From Liquorilactobacillus nagelii DSM 13675 (lineage in GTDB: Bacteria; Bacillota; Bacilli; Lactobacillales; Lactobacillaceae): a DNA stretch of 64,000 nucleotides. Made by a program: the position numbers and the translations under genes. The stretch covers positions 1,922,001-1,986,000 of the forward strand of contig NZ_CP049304.1 in assembly GCF_019444005.1 (NCBI RefSeq), in the 5' to 3' direction. Position 1 is the first letter of the stretch, and the number at the start of each line of letters is the position of its first letter. The notes beneath the pieces are model-generated. The model was not told the origin of the DNA, did not search any database, and saw only the letters and a list, made by a program, of their open reading frames with translations. Shown in pieces: positions 8,353 to 17,397 of the stretch.

Positions 8353-9636
8353 TTATTCCGGTAAAACTTTATAAGCCGCAACAACCTCGACATCTTTCAA
8401 AGCTCCAAAAGCTGCCACTACTTGATTACGTTGTGCTTCAGACATTTGATGAGTAGTCATCACAATTCGAGCATGCTGATCGTCCAGTTCACTTTGAATG
8501 ATTAAATGAAAACTTGCCTGTGCTTCACTCATTGCTTGGGTAATTTTCAACATTTGACCTGGCTGATCTTTAACTTTCAGTGAAAAATAATATGAATAAC
8601 AAACATCAGCTGGACGAGCCTGCTTTAAATCACGCTGGAAGTCGTTGAAACGACTTCCAGTCGTTTTCAAGACAATATCCTTAGTTACTGCAATAATATC
8701 ACTTAAAACACTATTAGCCGTTGGCAGTTCGCCAGCTCCTGGACCATAAAACATTGTTTCACCAACAGCCGCTCCGGTAACCAAAACAGCATTGTTTTCA
8801 TTTTGGACTGCGGCTAGTGGCTGATCCTTAGGTACTAATACTGGACCAACCGAAACATCAACCTGATCCTCAATCAGTTTAGCAATTCCTAATAACTTTA
8901 TATTGTAGCCTAGTTCTTTCGCCTGCTGAATGTCAGCTAATTTAACATCACTAATTCCACCAATTTTTAACTGCTTCATCGAAATATTCATACCGAAAGC
9001 AAACTGCGTCAAAATTACCATTTTATAAGCTGCATCGATACCCTCGACATCATTTGTCGGGTCTGGTTCTGCAAAGCCTAAATTTTGGGCAGCTTTGAGA
9101 GCGGCCGCAAATGAAACTTGTTGTTGACTCATTTGAGTCAAAATATAATTAGTGGTTCCATTAACAATACCTTTTACCTCAACAATCCGATCAGCTGCAA
9201 ACGAGTTGACAATTGTCCGCAAAATTGGAATTCCACCTGCTACACTGGCTTCATAAAATAAATCACAGCCATTTTCACGAGCTAATTCTGCTAATTCAGC
9301 ACCGTAAGTAGCAATTAAATCCTTGTTAGCTGTTATAATATGTTTTCCTGCTCGAAGCAACTGTTCAACATATTTTTTAGCAGTATCAACTGTCCCCATT
9401 ACTTCAACAACCACTTCAATCTCTGGATCATGCAATACTTTTTCAAATTGATCAGTTAATTCAATACCCGCCAGATCAACATTGCGCTGTTTTGTTAAAT
9501 TGTGTACAACTATCGTCTTAATTTCCAATTGACAGCCGGTAATACTGGAAATCTTCGCCTGATGATCCCGCAAAAGCCGAACCACACCGCTACCAACTGT
9601 CCCCAAACCCAGAACCCCAATCTTTATGACCCGCAT
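8353..9636 (-). CDS. hom: Homoserine dehydrogenase with ACT domain
   Basis: NAD(P)-dependent reduction of aspartate semialdehyde to homoserine. Order: Rossmann domain starting IGVLGLGTVGSGVV, catalytic domain with ANKDLIATYG, YEASVAGGIPIL, GIVNGTTNYILTQM and AEPDPTNDVEGIDAAYK, then a C-terminal ACT domain (about the last 80 residues, KVKDQPGQMLKITQAM) that usually confers threonine feedback. The ATG at 9636 is chosen because GGAGG lies 5 bases upstream. An in-frame ATG 12 codons earlier (9672) has no ribosome binding site and the shine sequence would fall inside its coding part. Length 427 residues is normal. Confidence 0.95.
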   Translation of the reverse strand: MRVIKIGVLGLGTVGSGVVRLLRDHQAKISSITGCQLEIKTIVVHNLTKQRNVDLAGIELTDQFEKVLHDPEIEVVVEVMGTVDTAKKYVEQLLRAGKHIITANKDLIATYGAELAELARENGCDLFYEASVAGGIPILRTIVNSFAADRIVEVKGIVNGTTNYILTQMSQQQVSFAAALKAAQNLGFAEPDPTNDVEGIDAAYKMVILTQFAFGMNISMKQLKIGGISDVKLADIQQAKELGYNIKLLGIAKLIEDQVDVSVGPVLVPKDQPLAAVQNENNAVLVTGAAVGETMFYGPGAGELPTANSVLSDIIAVTKDIVLKTTGSRFNDFQRDLKQARPADVCYSYYFSLKVKDQPGQMLKITQAMSEAQASFHLIIQSELDDQHARIVMTTHQMSEAQRNQVVAAFGALKDVEVVAAYKVLPE

Positions 9637-9838
9637 AGTTTCCTCCAAAGGTAAATTATTTTTTGTTGTCATTATTCTATCATATATTTCTTATTTTTTT
9701 ACGCTTGAAATAAATTTTAATTAACTTTTGACAAACTTAATCTTTCAAATTGTAAGTGATAATAGCCTTAATTTTATTTTTATGGTATTCTTCCTAGTAA
9801 GATAAAAATTAAAAAATAATAAGGAGATTTCATTTGTC

Positions 9839-11320
9839 ATGGAAATACTTTACCAAAGCACCCGTGATCCTCTTGCTAAAAAAGTTACTGCTTCCCAAGC
9901 AATTTTACAAGGTTTAAGCCCAGATGGAGGATTATATGTGCCTACACAAATTCCAATTATTGAAACTCCTCTCATTGAGTTAGCCAAATTATCATATCAA
10001 GAATTGGCATTTAAAATCTTAAAACCTTATTTAAATGATTTTTCGACCCAAGAGTTGCAAACTTGTCTAGCAGCAGCTTACGGAAATAATTTTGACAATC
10101 CAGCCATTGCACCTTTAACCGAACATGCAGGGGCCTTTTATCTAGAACTTTTTCACGGGCCAACTATTGCCTTTAAGGATCTAGCATTGCAACTACTTCC
10201 ACAACTGATGATAACTACAGCTCACAAAAATCAGTTAGAAAAAGAAATTGTAATTTTAACCGCCACTTCTGGTGATACTGGCAAAGCTGCTATGGCTGGC
10301 TTTGCTGACGTACCCGGAACAAAAATCATTGTTTTTTATCCTAAAAACGGTGTTAGTCCAGTCCAAGAAAAACAAATGTTAACCCAAACTGGCAATAACA
10401 CTTTCGTTTTAGGAATTGACGGAAACTTCGATCAAGCACAAACCAATGTTAAAAAGATTTTTAATGATCAGTCCTTTAAACAACAATTAGATCTAAATGG
10501 CTATCAATTCTCATCAGCTAATTCAATTAATATTGGTCGGTTGCTGCCGCAAATCGTTTATTATTTCTATGCCTATAGTCAGCTTTTGACTGCTGGTAAA
10601 ATAAAAGCTGGTGATAAAATCAACTTTAGCGTCCCAACCGGCAACTTTGGGGATATTTTAGCTGGTTATTATGCTAAACAAATGGGTCTTCCAATTAAAA
10701 AATTAATTTGTGCATCCAATAAAAACCACGTTTTAACTGATTTTTTCAATAGTGGAACCTATGACCGAAAACGACCATTTTATGTAACTTCTTCTCCTTC
10801 AATGGATATTTTAGTTTCTAGCAATCTAGAACGATTGCTTTACTACTTGAGTGACAAGAACTCTGAGACAACCCGCCACTTAATGGAACAATTACAAGAA
10901 GATGGTCGTTACCAGATCACCGCTGCTATGCAAGCAAAACTAGCTGACTTTGCCGCCGGTTTTGCTGATGAACAACAAACTGCTACTGAAATCAAACGCA
11001 TATTTAAAATTGATGCAACGGCTGTTGATCCACATACAGCCGTTGCATCAAACGTAGCACAACCCTGGTTAACTACTGCTCCAACTGTTATTATCGCGAC
11101 TGCCAGTCCATACAAATTTCCTCAAGTAGTTTGGTCTGCTTTGACTGACTCTGCTGCTTCTAAAGGAACTCAAAAAACGCTGGCTCAATTAAAAAATTTA
11201 ATCAAGGTTCCTTATCCGCCTGCAATTGAAATGCTGTTAACTACTACCAGTCGGGCAAAACAAACGCTGGCTCCTGAAAAAATGAAGTCGGCAATTGAAA
11301 ATATTCTTTTCGATGACTAA
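9839..11320 (+). CDS. thrC: Threonine synthase
   Basis: PLP enzyme that turns O-phosphohomoserine into threonine. The 493 residues start YQSTRDPLAKKVTASQAILQGLSPDGGLYVP, the standard N-terminus. The PLP lysine is in HGPTIAFKDLALQ (about residue 111), followed by TATSGDTGKAAMAGF, the phosphate-binding loop, and NSINIGRLLPQ. AAGGAG lies 12 bases before the ATG, slightly long. It is divergent from hom, with a 202-base spacer that must carry both promoters; no single strong promoter stands out. Splitting thrC from hom-thrB is unusual but the pathway set is complete from homoserine onwards. Confidence 0.95.
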   Translation: MEILYQSTRDPLAKKVTASQAILQGLSPDGGLYVPTQIPIIETPLIELAKLSYQELAFKILKPYLNDFSTQELQTCLAAAYGNNFDNPAIAPLTEHAGAFYLELFHGPTIAFKDLALQLLPQLMITTAHKNQLEKEIVILTATSGDTGKAAMAGFADVPGTKIIVFYPKNGVSPVQEKQMLTQTGNNTFVLGIDGNFDQAQTNVKKIFNDQSFKQQLDLNGYQFSSANSINIGRLLPQIVYYFYAYSQLLTAGKIKAGDKINFSVPTGNFGDILAGYYAKQMGLPIKKLICASNKNHVLTDFFNSGTYDRKRPFYVTSSPSMDILVSSNLERLLYYLSDKNSETTRHLMEQLQEDGRYQITAAMQAKLADFAAGFADEQQTATEIKRIFKIDATAVDPHTAVASNVAQPWLTTAPTVIIATASPYKFPQVVWSALTDSAASKGTQKTLAQLKNLIKVPYPPAIEMLLTTTSRAKQTLAPEKMKSAIENILFDD

Positions 11321-11408
11321 GTCAATAATATTTTTTAATTCAAACAAGTGCGATCAAAGATCTTTTATGTTATATTATATTACATAGAAATGCTTGGAGG
11401 GACGTTTA

Positions 11409-11861
11409 ATGGATGAAATTGATTTGAAAATTGTTTCTACTTTACAAAAAGATGCTCGAATCTCATTAAAAAAATTAGCTGATATTTGCTTTATTTCCGC
11501 TCCAGCAGTTTCAACTCGCTTAACTCATTTAGAAGAGCGCGGAATTATCACTAATTATCAAACACAGATTGATTACAAAGTCCTAGGCTATCCAATCAAG
11601 GCTTATGTCAGCTTACGGTTGTCCCCTAAAGACAAAGACGCATTTTATCCTTATATCAAATCTGTCGGAAACGTTATTTCTTGTGACTGTGTAACTGGCA
11701 GCTATTCACAAATTATAACTTGCTATTTTAAAACAACTAAAGCACTAGATAATTTTATAAATGATATCCAAAGATTCGGCGAAACTAAAACCCAAATTGT
11801 CTTCTCAACCAGTGTCGATACTCGCCCCTTAGAGTTAACGCCTAACGAAAATTCTTTTTAA
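11409..11861 (+). CDS. Lrp/AsnC-family transcriptional regulator
   Basis: A 150-residue regulator: N-terminal winged helix (DEIDLKIVSTLQKDARISLKKLADICFISAPAVSTRLTHLE in two stretches, about residues 2-43), then an Lrp/RAM ligand-binding domain with YPIKAYVSLRLSP and CDCVTGSYSQII. Such proteins sense amino acids. The ATG at 11409 has GGAGG 8 bases upstream; an earlier in-frame TTG (11394) would place that site inside the gene. Its location directly after thrC suggests control of threonine or related amino-acid genes, which is inference. Confidence 0.85.
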   Translation: MDEIDLKIVSTLQKDARISLKKLADICFISAPAVSTRLTHLEERGIITNYQTQIDYKVLGYPIKAYVSLRLSPKDKDAFYPYIKSVGNVISCDCVTGSYSQIITCYFKTTKALDNFINDIQRFGETKTQIVFSTSVDTRPLELTPNENSF

Positions 11862-11879
11862 ATTTATAATATCCTAACC

Positions 11880-11935
11880 AAAAAGACTTATGATCAAAAA
11901 CAACATTTGCTGCTTTGATCATAAGTCTTTTTGAT
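11880..11935 (+). terminator. Terminator after the Lrp gene
   Basis: A 19-base perfect stem (11880-11898 with 11914-11932) closes a 15-base loop and ends in TTTTT. The A-rich left flank would let it work in both directions. Confidence 0.9.
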
Positions 11936-12017
11936 GTTGGTTTGTAATTAATCAAATAGCATTATTGAACACAATCATTATTTACGTGCAAACAATGCAT
12001 ACTGGGGTCTATACTTT

Positions 12018-12057
12018 CTGATATTGGTGGAACATAAAAGCCAATATCAGTTTTTTT
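12018..12057 (+). terminator. Terminator inside the left end of the ISL3 element
   Basis: CTGATATTGG (12018-12027) pairs with CCAATATCAG (12041-12050) and is followed by seven T residues. It lies between the left inverted repeat and the transposase, and would block transcription entering from the thrC-lrp side, a known protective feature of insertion sequences. Confidence 0.75.
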
Positions 12058-12132
12058 ATTTTATACGTTAAAGGACATGGCATCCTATGTTACGATTTAA
12101 GTGTCTAAACCCAATCGAAAGAAGGAAAAACC

Positions 12133-13310
12133 ATGTCCCAATTAGATTCTATCGCACGCTTACTCGAAATAAAAGACTCAAATATCAATTTCTTTAAAGT
12201 TGAAGACCTTAGAACTGTTAGATCTGGCGTTGTGTATCATTTCAAAGTGATCCATGCTCGCCTTAGTTATCAGTTTTCTCGTTGCCCTCACTGTGGTTTT
12301 GCATCGCTGATTAAAAATGGTACTACTTTGACCAAACTCCGTTTGCCGACACTCAATGGCCCAATGATTTTATTGTATCTGCGAAAACAACGTTATTTTT
12401 GTAAATCTTGTCAGACTACTTGTGGTGCCAACACTCCAATCGTTGAAAAAAATCATTCTCTTACCAGGGGTCTCAAATCTGCTGTTGTTAAATTAGCCAA
12501 ACAATCACTCCCTGTTACGACGATTGCCAAACTAGTCGGGATCTCTCCTAGTTCAGTTACACGGATTTTATATCATGATTTTCAAAGACCTCAGCGCCTA
12601 GCCAAACTTCCTGAACATCTTTGTTTTGATGAATTCAAATCAGTTGCCAGATCGTATTCATTTATTGCTATCGCTGCTAAAAAACACAATTTGATCTCAA
12701 TTCTTGATGATCGCTTGTCTAAAAACATTTGTGTTTACTTTGAAAATCGCTATTCTCTAGAAGAACGTTCAGCTGTCAAATCGGTTGTCATTGATTTAAA
12801 TGCCAATTACCAGCTTTTCATCAAACGACTTTTCCCGCATGCTAAAATCATTATTGATCGCTTTCACATTGTTCAATTGGTAAATCGGGCTTTCGATCAG
12901 CTTAGGGTTACAATTTTAAAGCAACAAAGCGATAAGCATAGCCGGATTTACAAAGCTTTAAAAATCAATTGGCGTTTGTTTCATCAAGATACTGAAAAAA
13001 TCAATCGTTCAAAAACACAATACTTCAGAGGGCTTAACGAATATATGACGCAACAGAACCTGATTGATTTAGGGCTTAGTACTAATTCAAAGCTTAAATA
13101 TACCTATGAAACAGCTCACCAAATCCAAGAAGCAATTAAAAAACAAGATTCAAAAAAGCTCAGACAAGTTCTAACTAATTACCAAAAACAACAATCTCCA
13201 ATGTACCTATCGAAGGAATCAATCGTAAAATCAAAGTACTTAAACGGATCTGTTACGGATTCAAAAATATGGATCATTTTTATGCCAGAATTCTTTTAAT
13301 TGTAAAATAA
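12133..13310 (+). pseudogene. ISL3-family transposase, internal deletion and frameshift
   Basis: The open frame (12133-13299, 388 codons) has the N-terminal zinc finger (C51, C54, C90, C93), the helix-turn-helix (about 127-146) and two acidic catalytic residues in CFDEF (D166) and IIDRFH (D242). After LTNYQKQQSP (about 13200) the frame changes. The normal C-terminus, IEGINRKIKVLKR...YARILLIVK, is readable in another frame ending at 13310. About 30-40 codons of the family are missing at the join. The IEG glutamate, the third DDE residue, is therefore out of frame and the protein should be inactive. Confidence 0.85.
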
Positions 13311-13368
13311 AGAAGCCCCCCATTCAGAGGACTTCATGGTTCCACCAATACGATTTGACGGAGACCCC

Positions 13369-13405
13369 AAAAAAACACCTGGAACTTACTGAAAAGTTCC
13401 AAATG
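13369..13405 (-). terminator. Terminator of the fru operon
   Basis: On the - strand an 11-base stem CATTTGGAACT / AGTTCCAGGTG (with G-T pairs) is followed by seven or more T residues. It lies about 20 bases after the fruA stop, directly abutting the IS right end. Confidence 0.85.
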
Positions 13406-13424
13406 CTTTTTTAAAAAAATTAAT

Positions 13425-15380
13425 TTATTTTGCGTTAGTTTTTTCTGGACGCCAGATTCCCAGCAGAACGCCAGCGATGATCGAACCAATCACAACGGCA
13501 ATGATATAACCAAAAGGATTACTTGCTAACGGAGTTACCCAGAAACCACCATGCGGCGCTGGAACACTAACATGCCACCATTGAGTTAAAGCTCCAGCCG
13601 TAGCAGACCCTAAAATACATGAACTTAAAACACGCAATGGATCGGCTGTAGCAAATGGAATAGCACCTTCAGTGATGAATGAGAAACCAAGTACCCAATT
13701 GGTAATTCCAGCTTTACGTTCATCATCCGTAAATTTCTTTGGCCAAAAAGCTGTAGCAATCGCTGTAGCAAACGGTGGAACCATCCCACCTGCCATAACA
13801 GCAGCCATCAAATCACCATTTTTAGTTGAAGTGAAAGCAGCAACGGCGAAAACATAAGCAGCTTTGTTGAAAGGACCGCCCATATCAATTGACATCATCC
13901 CACCAAGAATCAAGCCAAGCAAAACAGCATTTCCAGTACCCATATGATTCAAGAAAGCAGTAACCCAAGTATTTACAACCGCAAAGATCGGGTTAACGAT
14001 AAAGAACATAATCAGTGCAACTAACAGTAAGCCAAAAATCGGATAGAGTAACATCGGTTTCATACCCTCTAAAGATTTTGGCAATTTTGCAAAAAGTTTC
14101 TTCAAGAATAGGGTTAAGTAACCGGCAATGAAACCAGCGGCAATCCCACCAAGAAATCCAGCTGAACTTTTAGCATTAGTCATAACGTTAGCAACATATA
14201 CGCCGCCAAATGATCCACTATAGACCGTTGCCATAAAGCCACCAACAAATCCAGGCATTAACGCTGGACGATCGCCAATAGATTCAGCGATATACCCTGC
14301 TAAAACCGGAATCATAAAAGCAAAGGCCAAACTTCCGGCATTATTTAAGAAAATAAATGGTAATGATTTAGCACCACCGAAATATTGCTCAATTACAAAA
14401 GATAAGGCAATTAAAATACCACCACCAACAACAAATGGTAACATATGAGAAATTCCATTCATTAAATCTTTATAAATTTCTCCCCAAACTGTCCCGTTTG
14501 CGCTAGTATCTTCAGCGGCACCCTCATCAGCTGCTGCATGATAAACCGGTGCATTACCTTTAACAGCTTCATTAATTAACTGATCAGCCTTTTTGATTCC
14601 GTCTACTACAGGACGATTAACTAGTGGTTTGCCATCAAAACGTGCCATTTCAACTTTTTTATCAGCTGCAATAATAACGCCAGCTGCCCGACTGATCTCA
14701 TCAGAGGTTAACCGATGTTTAACTCCTTCAGAACCATTTGTTTCAACTTTGATATCAACGCCCATCGCTTCAGCAGTCTTTTTCAGTGACTCTTCAGCCA
14801 TGTAAGTATGAGCAATTCCAGTTGGGCAAGCTGTAACAGCAACAACATACGGTTTATCATCAACTTTAACTGTTGTTTGTTTGGCAGCTTCTTTAGCCGC
14901 TTCAGCCTTTTCTTTAGCTTCCTTTTTAGCCTCAGCATCAGCAAATAACTGATGGACTTCTTCAGGTGTTTGTGCTTTTTTCAAGGCTGCAACTAATTCA
15001 GGATTAATCAACAAACTCGAAAGAGCTGCTAGAGCTTGCAAATGAGTATTATTGGCGCCTTCTGGAGCAGCAATCATAAAGAATAAATGAACTGGATTGC
15101 CATCTAAAGCATCGTAGTCAACGCCTGTAGCACTTTTAGCAAACATAACAGTTGCTCGCTTAACAGCCTTGTCTTTTGCATGCGGCATTGCAATCCCATC
15201 ACCAATTCCCGTAGTTGACTGAGCCTCACGTGCCAAAATGTCCTTTTTGTAAAGTTCTTCATCATCGATTACACCAGCTTTGAAATACTGATGAACCATT
15301 TCATCAATTGCTTCTCTTTTAGTAGAAGCTTTCATGTCCATGATCATTGCATCTTTTAACAATAATTCACGAATATCCAT
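13425..15380 (-). CDS. fruA: PTS fructose transporter EIIABC
   Basis: Single-chain fructose permease that imports fructose as fructose 1-phosphate. Order: EIIA (about residues 1-150; phospho-His in GIAMPHAKDKAV), a charged Ala-Lys-Glu linker, EIIB (about 175-275; phospho-Cys in VTACPTGIAHTYMAEE) and a multi-span EIIC (about 310-645; GGFMATVYSGSFGGVYV, GGPFNKAAYVFA and EGAIPFATADP). The ATG at 15380 has AAAGGAAG 8 bases upstream; an upstream GTG (15389) abuts that site and is rejected. Downstream of fruK by 14 bases. Confidence 0.95.
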   Translation of the reverse strand: MDIRELLLKDAMIMDMKASTKREAIDEMVHQYFKAGVIDDEELYKKDILAREAQSTTGIGDGIAMPHAKDKAVKRATVMFAKSATGVDYDALDGNPVHLFFMIAAPEGANNTHLQALAALSSLLINPELVAALKKAQTPEEVHQLFADAEAKKEAKEKAEAAKEAAKQTTVKVDDKPYVVAVTACPTGIAHTYMAEESLKKTAEAMGVDIKVETNGSEGVKHRLTSDEISRAAGVIIAADKKVEMARFDGKPLVNRPVVDGIKKADQLINEAVKGNAPVYHAAADEGAAEDTSANGTVWGEIYKDLMNGISHMLPFVVGGGILIALSFVIEQYFGGAKSLPFIFLNNAGSLAFAFMIPVLAGYIAESIGDRPALMPGFVGGFMATVYSGSFGGVYVANVMTNAKSSAGFLGGIAAGFIAGYLTLFLKKLFAKLPKSLEGMKPMLLYPIFGLLLVALIMFFIVNPIFAVVNTWVTAFLNHMGTGNAVLLGLILGGMMSIDMGGPFNKAAYVFAVAAFTSTKNGDLMAAVMAGGMVPPFATAIATAFWPKKFTDDERKAGITNWVLGFSFITEGAIPFATADPLRVLSSCILGSATAGALTQWWHVSVPAPHGGFWVTPLASNPFGYIIAVVIGSIIAGVLLGIWRPEKTNAK

Positions 15381-15394
15381 TGAACACACTTCCT

Positions 15395-16312
15395 TTAGTT
15401 TTTAAAATTTTCTATTTTTATCTGTGGCAAAATTTCATTAATCTTGTCTCGATCAGCCAAATCCTCTGAAAATGCAGTAGCACTTCCACAAGCTAATCCA
15501 TAGCGAAAACTCTCAAGTGGATCACTAGTTGCAGCAAAAGTACCAACAAATCCGCCAATCATTGAATCACCAGCACCAACCGAATTAATAACTTTTCCCT
15601 TAGGTGCGGGGCTAAAGTAAACTTTATCTGGTGTAACTAATAAACCACCATCACCTGCCATTGAAATCAGAACATGCTGTGCTCCCATTTCTAATAATTT
15701 ACGCCCGTATTTTACGATATCAGCTAATCCATCCAACTTAACATTAAATAATTCTGCCAACTCATGATGGTTAGGCTTAACAACTAATGGATGCTCCTTG
15801 AGCGTCCGTAACAAACTCTCACCGGTTGTATCAATTACAAACTCAGCACCATGTTCGCGAATGATTTTAATTAATTCAAAATAAAAATCAGCCGTTAAAC
15901 TAGGAACTAAGCTACCGGAAAGAATAACTACATCCCCTGCCGATAAACGATCAAATTGCTGTTTGAACTTAGTTACTTCGTCATCCGTCAGTTGTGGACC
16001 CTGACCATTGATCTCCGTTTCATTTTGCGCTTTGATCTTAACGTTAATTCGAGTATCAGCTGCCACATGAGTGAAGTTAGTTGTTAAGGATTTTTCTTTT
16101 AGAGATTTTTCAACGAAATCCCCAGTAAATCCGCCGACAAAACCCAAGGCAACATTTTGGTGTCCTAGTTCTTTTAAGATACGAGAAACATTGATTCCTT
16201 TGCCCCCGGGTAATTTGGTATCATATGCCATTCGATTAACTTCACCCAACGTTAATTCTGGTAATTGTACGATATAATCAATTGAAGGATTGACCGTTAC
16301 CGTGTAAATCAT
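15395..16312 (-). CDS. fruK: 1-phosphofructokinase
   Basis: Phosphorylates fructose 1-phosphate to fructose 1,6-bisphosphate, feeding glycolysis. The 305-residue PfkB-family protein begins MIYTVTVNPSIDYIV, has the substrate signature GGKGINVSRILKELG (about residues 36-50), and ends with the anion-hole and catalytic motif NSVGAGDSMIGGFV (about 244-257). The start overlaps the fruR stop by four bases (16309-16312). Product of fruA is its substrate. Confidence 0.96.
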   Translation of the reverse strand: MIYTVTVNPSIDYIVQLPELTLGEVNRMAYDTKLPGGKGINVSRILKELGHQNVALGFVGGFTGDFVEKSLKEKSLTTNFTHVAADTRINVKIKAQNETEINGQGPQLTDDEVTKFKQQFDRLSAGDVVILSGSLVPSLTADFYFELIKIIREHGAEFVIDTTGESLLRTLKEHPLVVKPNHHELAELFNVKLDGLADIVKYGRKLLEMGAQHVLISMAGDGGLLVTPDKVYFSPAPKGKVINSVGAGDSMIGGFVGTFAATSDPLESFRYGLACGSATAFSEDLADRDKINEILPQIKIENFKN

Positions 16313-17064
16313 AGTGAAACCTCCTGAATATTTGTTTGCGCGTTATATTCGTTGAAAACTGACCGCGGCAATTTATTTGTTATAATTGTTGCAGCAGCTA
16401 AATCCGCCACTTTAACAAAAGAAACTTGAGAAAATTTAGAATCGTCCGCCAAAATAAAAGTTTGATTTCCCTGCTGACTAGCGGTTGTTTTAACTGCCGC
16501 TTCATCAGGATCAGGAGTGGTAAAGCCATACTTTACATGAATTCCATTCATTCCTAAAAAGACTTTATCAAACCGATATTTAAGCAATTCCCTGACTGTC
16601 TGTACTCCGACAATTGCCTTAGTAGTATTTTTCAACTCACCACCAATTAAAATAGTTCGAATATTTCGATCGGCCAACACAGAAGCATGTACCACCCCAT
16701 TGGTAACAACCGTTAAATGATTATCGGCATTTAGATATTGAATCATCGCTAATGTCGAGGTTCCAGCATCCAAGTAGATCACATCTTCTCTTTTGATCAA
16801 CTCCGCTGCCTGTTTAGCGATTAACTTTTTTTGTTGGATGTTTTCCAAAGATTTACCGGTCATGTCCGGTTCTTGTTGGAGCGAATGTTTGACTTTCGCT
16901 CCTCCATGAACCCGCAGTAAAGCTCCTCGCTGTTCTAACAACTGTAAATCTCTCCGAGCCGATGACTCAGAGCAATTAGTTAGTTCGCAAATCTCTTGCA
17001 ACTTTAAAATATTTTTGTCTTTTAAAGCTGTTAAAATCATTTGTTGTCGTTCCTCTGCAAGCAC
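16309..17064 (-). CDS. fruR: DeoR-family fructose operon repressor
   Basis: A 251-residue DeoR-type regulator: N-terminal helix-turn-helix (ILKLQEICELTNCSESSARRDLQLLEQ in two stretches, about residues 19-45) and a C-terminal sugar-phosphate sensor domain with YLDAGTSTLAMIQYL, VVTNGVV and FLGMNGI. It probably senses fructose 1-phosphate. The start is GTG at 17064, with GAGGAGG 9 bases upstream. First gene of fruR-fruK-fruA. Confidence 0.92.
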   Translation of the reverse strand: MLAEERQQMILTALKDKNILKLQEICELTNCSESSARRDLQLLEQRGALLRVHGGAKVKHSLQQEPDMTGKSLENIQQKKLIAKQAAELIKREDVIYLDAGTSTLAMIQYLNADNHLTVVTNGVVHASVLADRNIRTILIGGELKNTTKAIVGVQTVRELLKYRFDKVFLGMNGIHVKYGFTTPDPDEAAVKTTASQQGNQTFILADDSKFSQVSFVKVADLAAATIITNKLPRSVFNEYNAQTNIQEVSL

Positions 17065-17397
17065 TTACAAAAGCCTCCTCAAGTATCTTATCATGGTGTT
17101 ATCGAAAAATCAATCATAATCAGTCAAAAATAGTCATGTTTTTCCAAATTAATGATTCTATTTGATTTATTTTGACGTCTCAATCCTTTGTCTCTCATAA
17201 TTCACCCGATTATTCTAAAAGAATCAAGTAATTAATGAATTATTTCCCTCAAAACAATTCACAATCGGTCAAAAAGTAACCAAAAATTAGAATTTTACTA
17301 ATAAAAAAAGAGCACTAAAAACAAAGAATTGTTCTAGGCTCTGTTAGTTTAACATAAAAGATTTACAACGATACCCAATAATTCAAAATCGTACTAA
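17065..17397 (-). promoter_or_regulatory. fruR upstream region with candidate operator repeats
   Basis: The 333-base gap holds the fru promoter region and the terminator of the UPF0210 gene. Two similar direct repeats, AATCAGTCAAAAATAGTC (17118-17135) and AATCGGTCAAAAAGTAAC (17263-17280), match at 13 of 18 positions and are candidate FruR operators. No gene is seen here. Confidence 0.4.
17301..17342 (-). terminator. Terminator after the UPF0210 gene
   Basis: On the - strand GAGC pairs with GCTC, extended by CTAGAACAA with TTGTTTTTAG, and followed by a seven-T run. It begins about 55 bases beyond the stop codon. Confidence 0.75.

Larger units (their letters stand above)
12004..13368 (+). mobile_element. 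ISL3-family insertion sequence (inactive copy)
   Basis: The ends form imperfect inverted repeats of about 30 bases. Both begin GGGGTCT and both contain ATTGGTGGAAC at about position 19 (left end at 12004, right end at 13368 on the opposite strand). The element is 1365 bp and holds one transposase gene that is broken. The 8 bases flanking left (TGCATACT) and right (AAAAAAAC) do not match, so no target duplication is visible. It sits precisely against the T run of the fru operon terminator. Confidence 0.85.

Noticed and set aside
9673..9838. T-box or leader peptide for hom and thrC
   Set aside because: Neither the T-box conserved block nor a Thr-rich leader with terminator was found; the 12-codon extension upstream of hom has no ribosome binding site.
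17065..17397. Riboswitch in the fruR upstream region
   Set aside because: No conserved riboswitch core or pairing pattern could be recognised; only short repeats and a terminator of the neighbouring gene.
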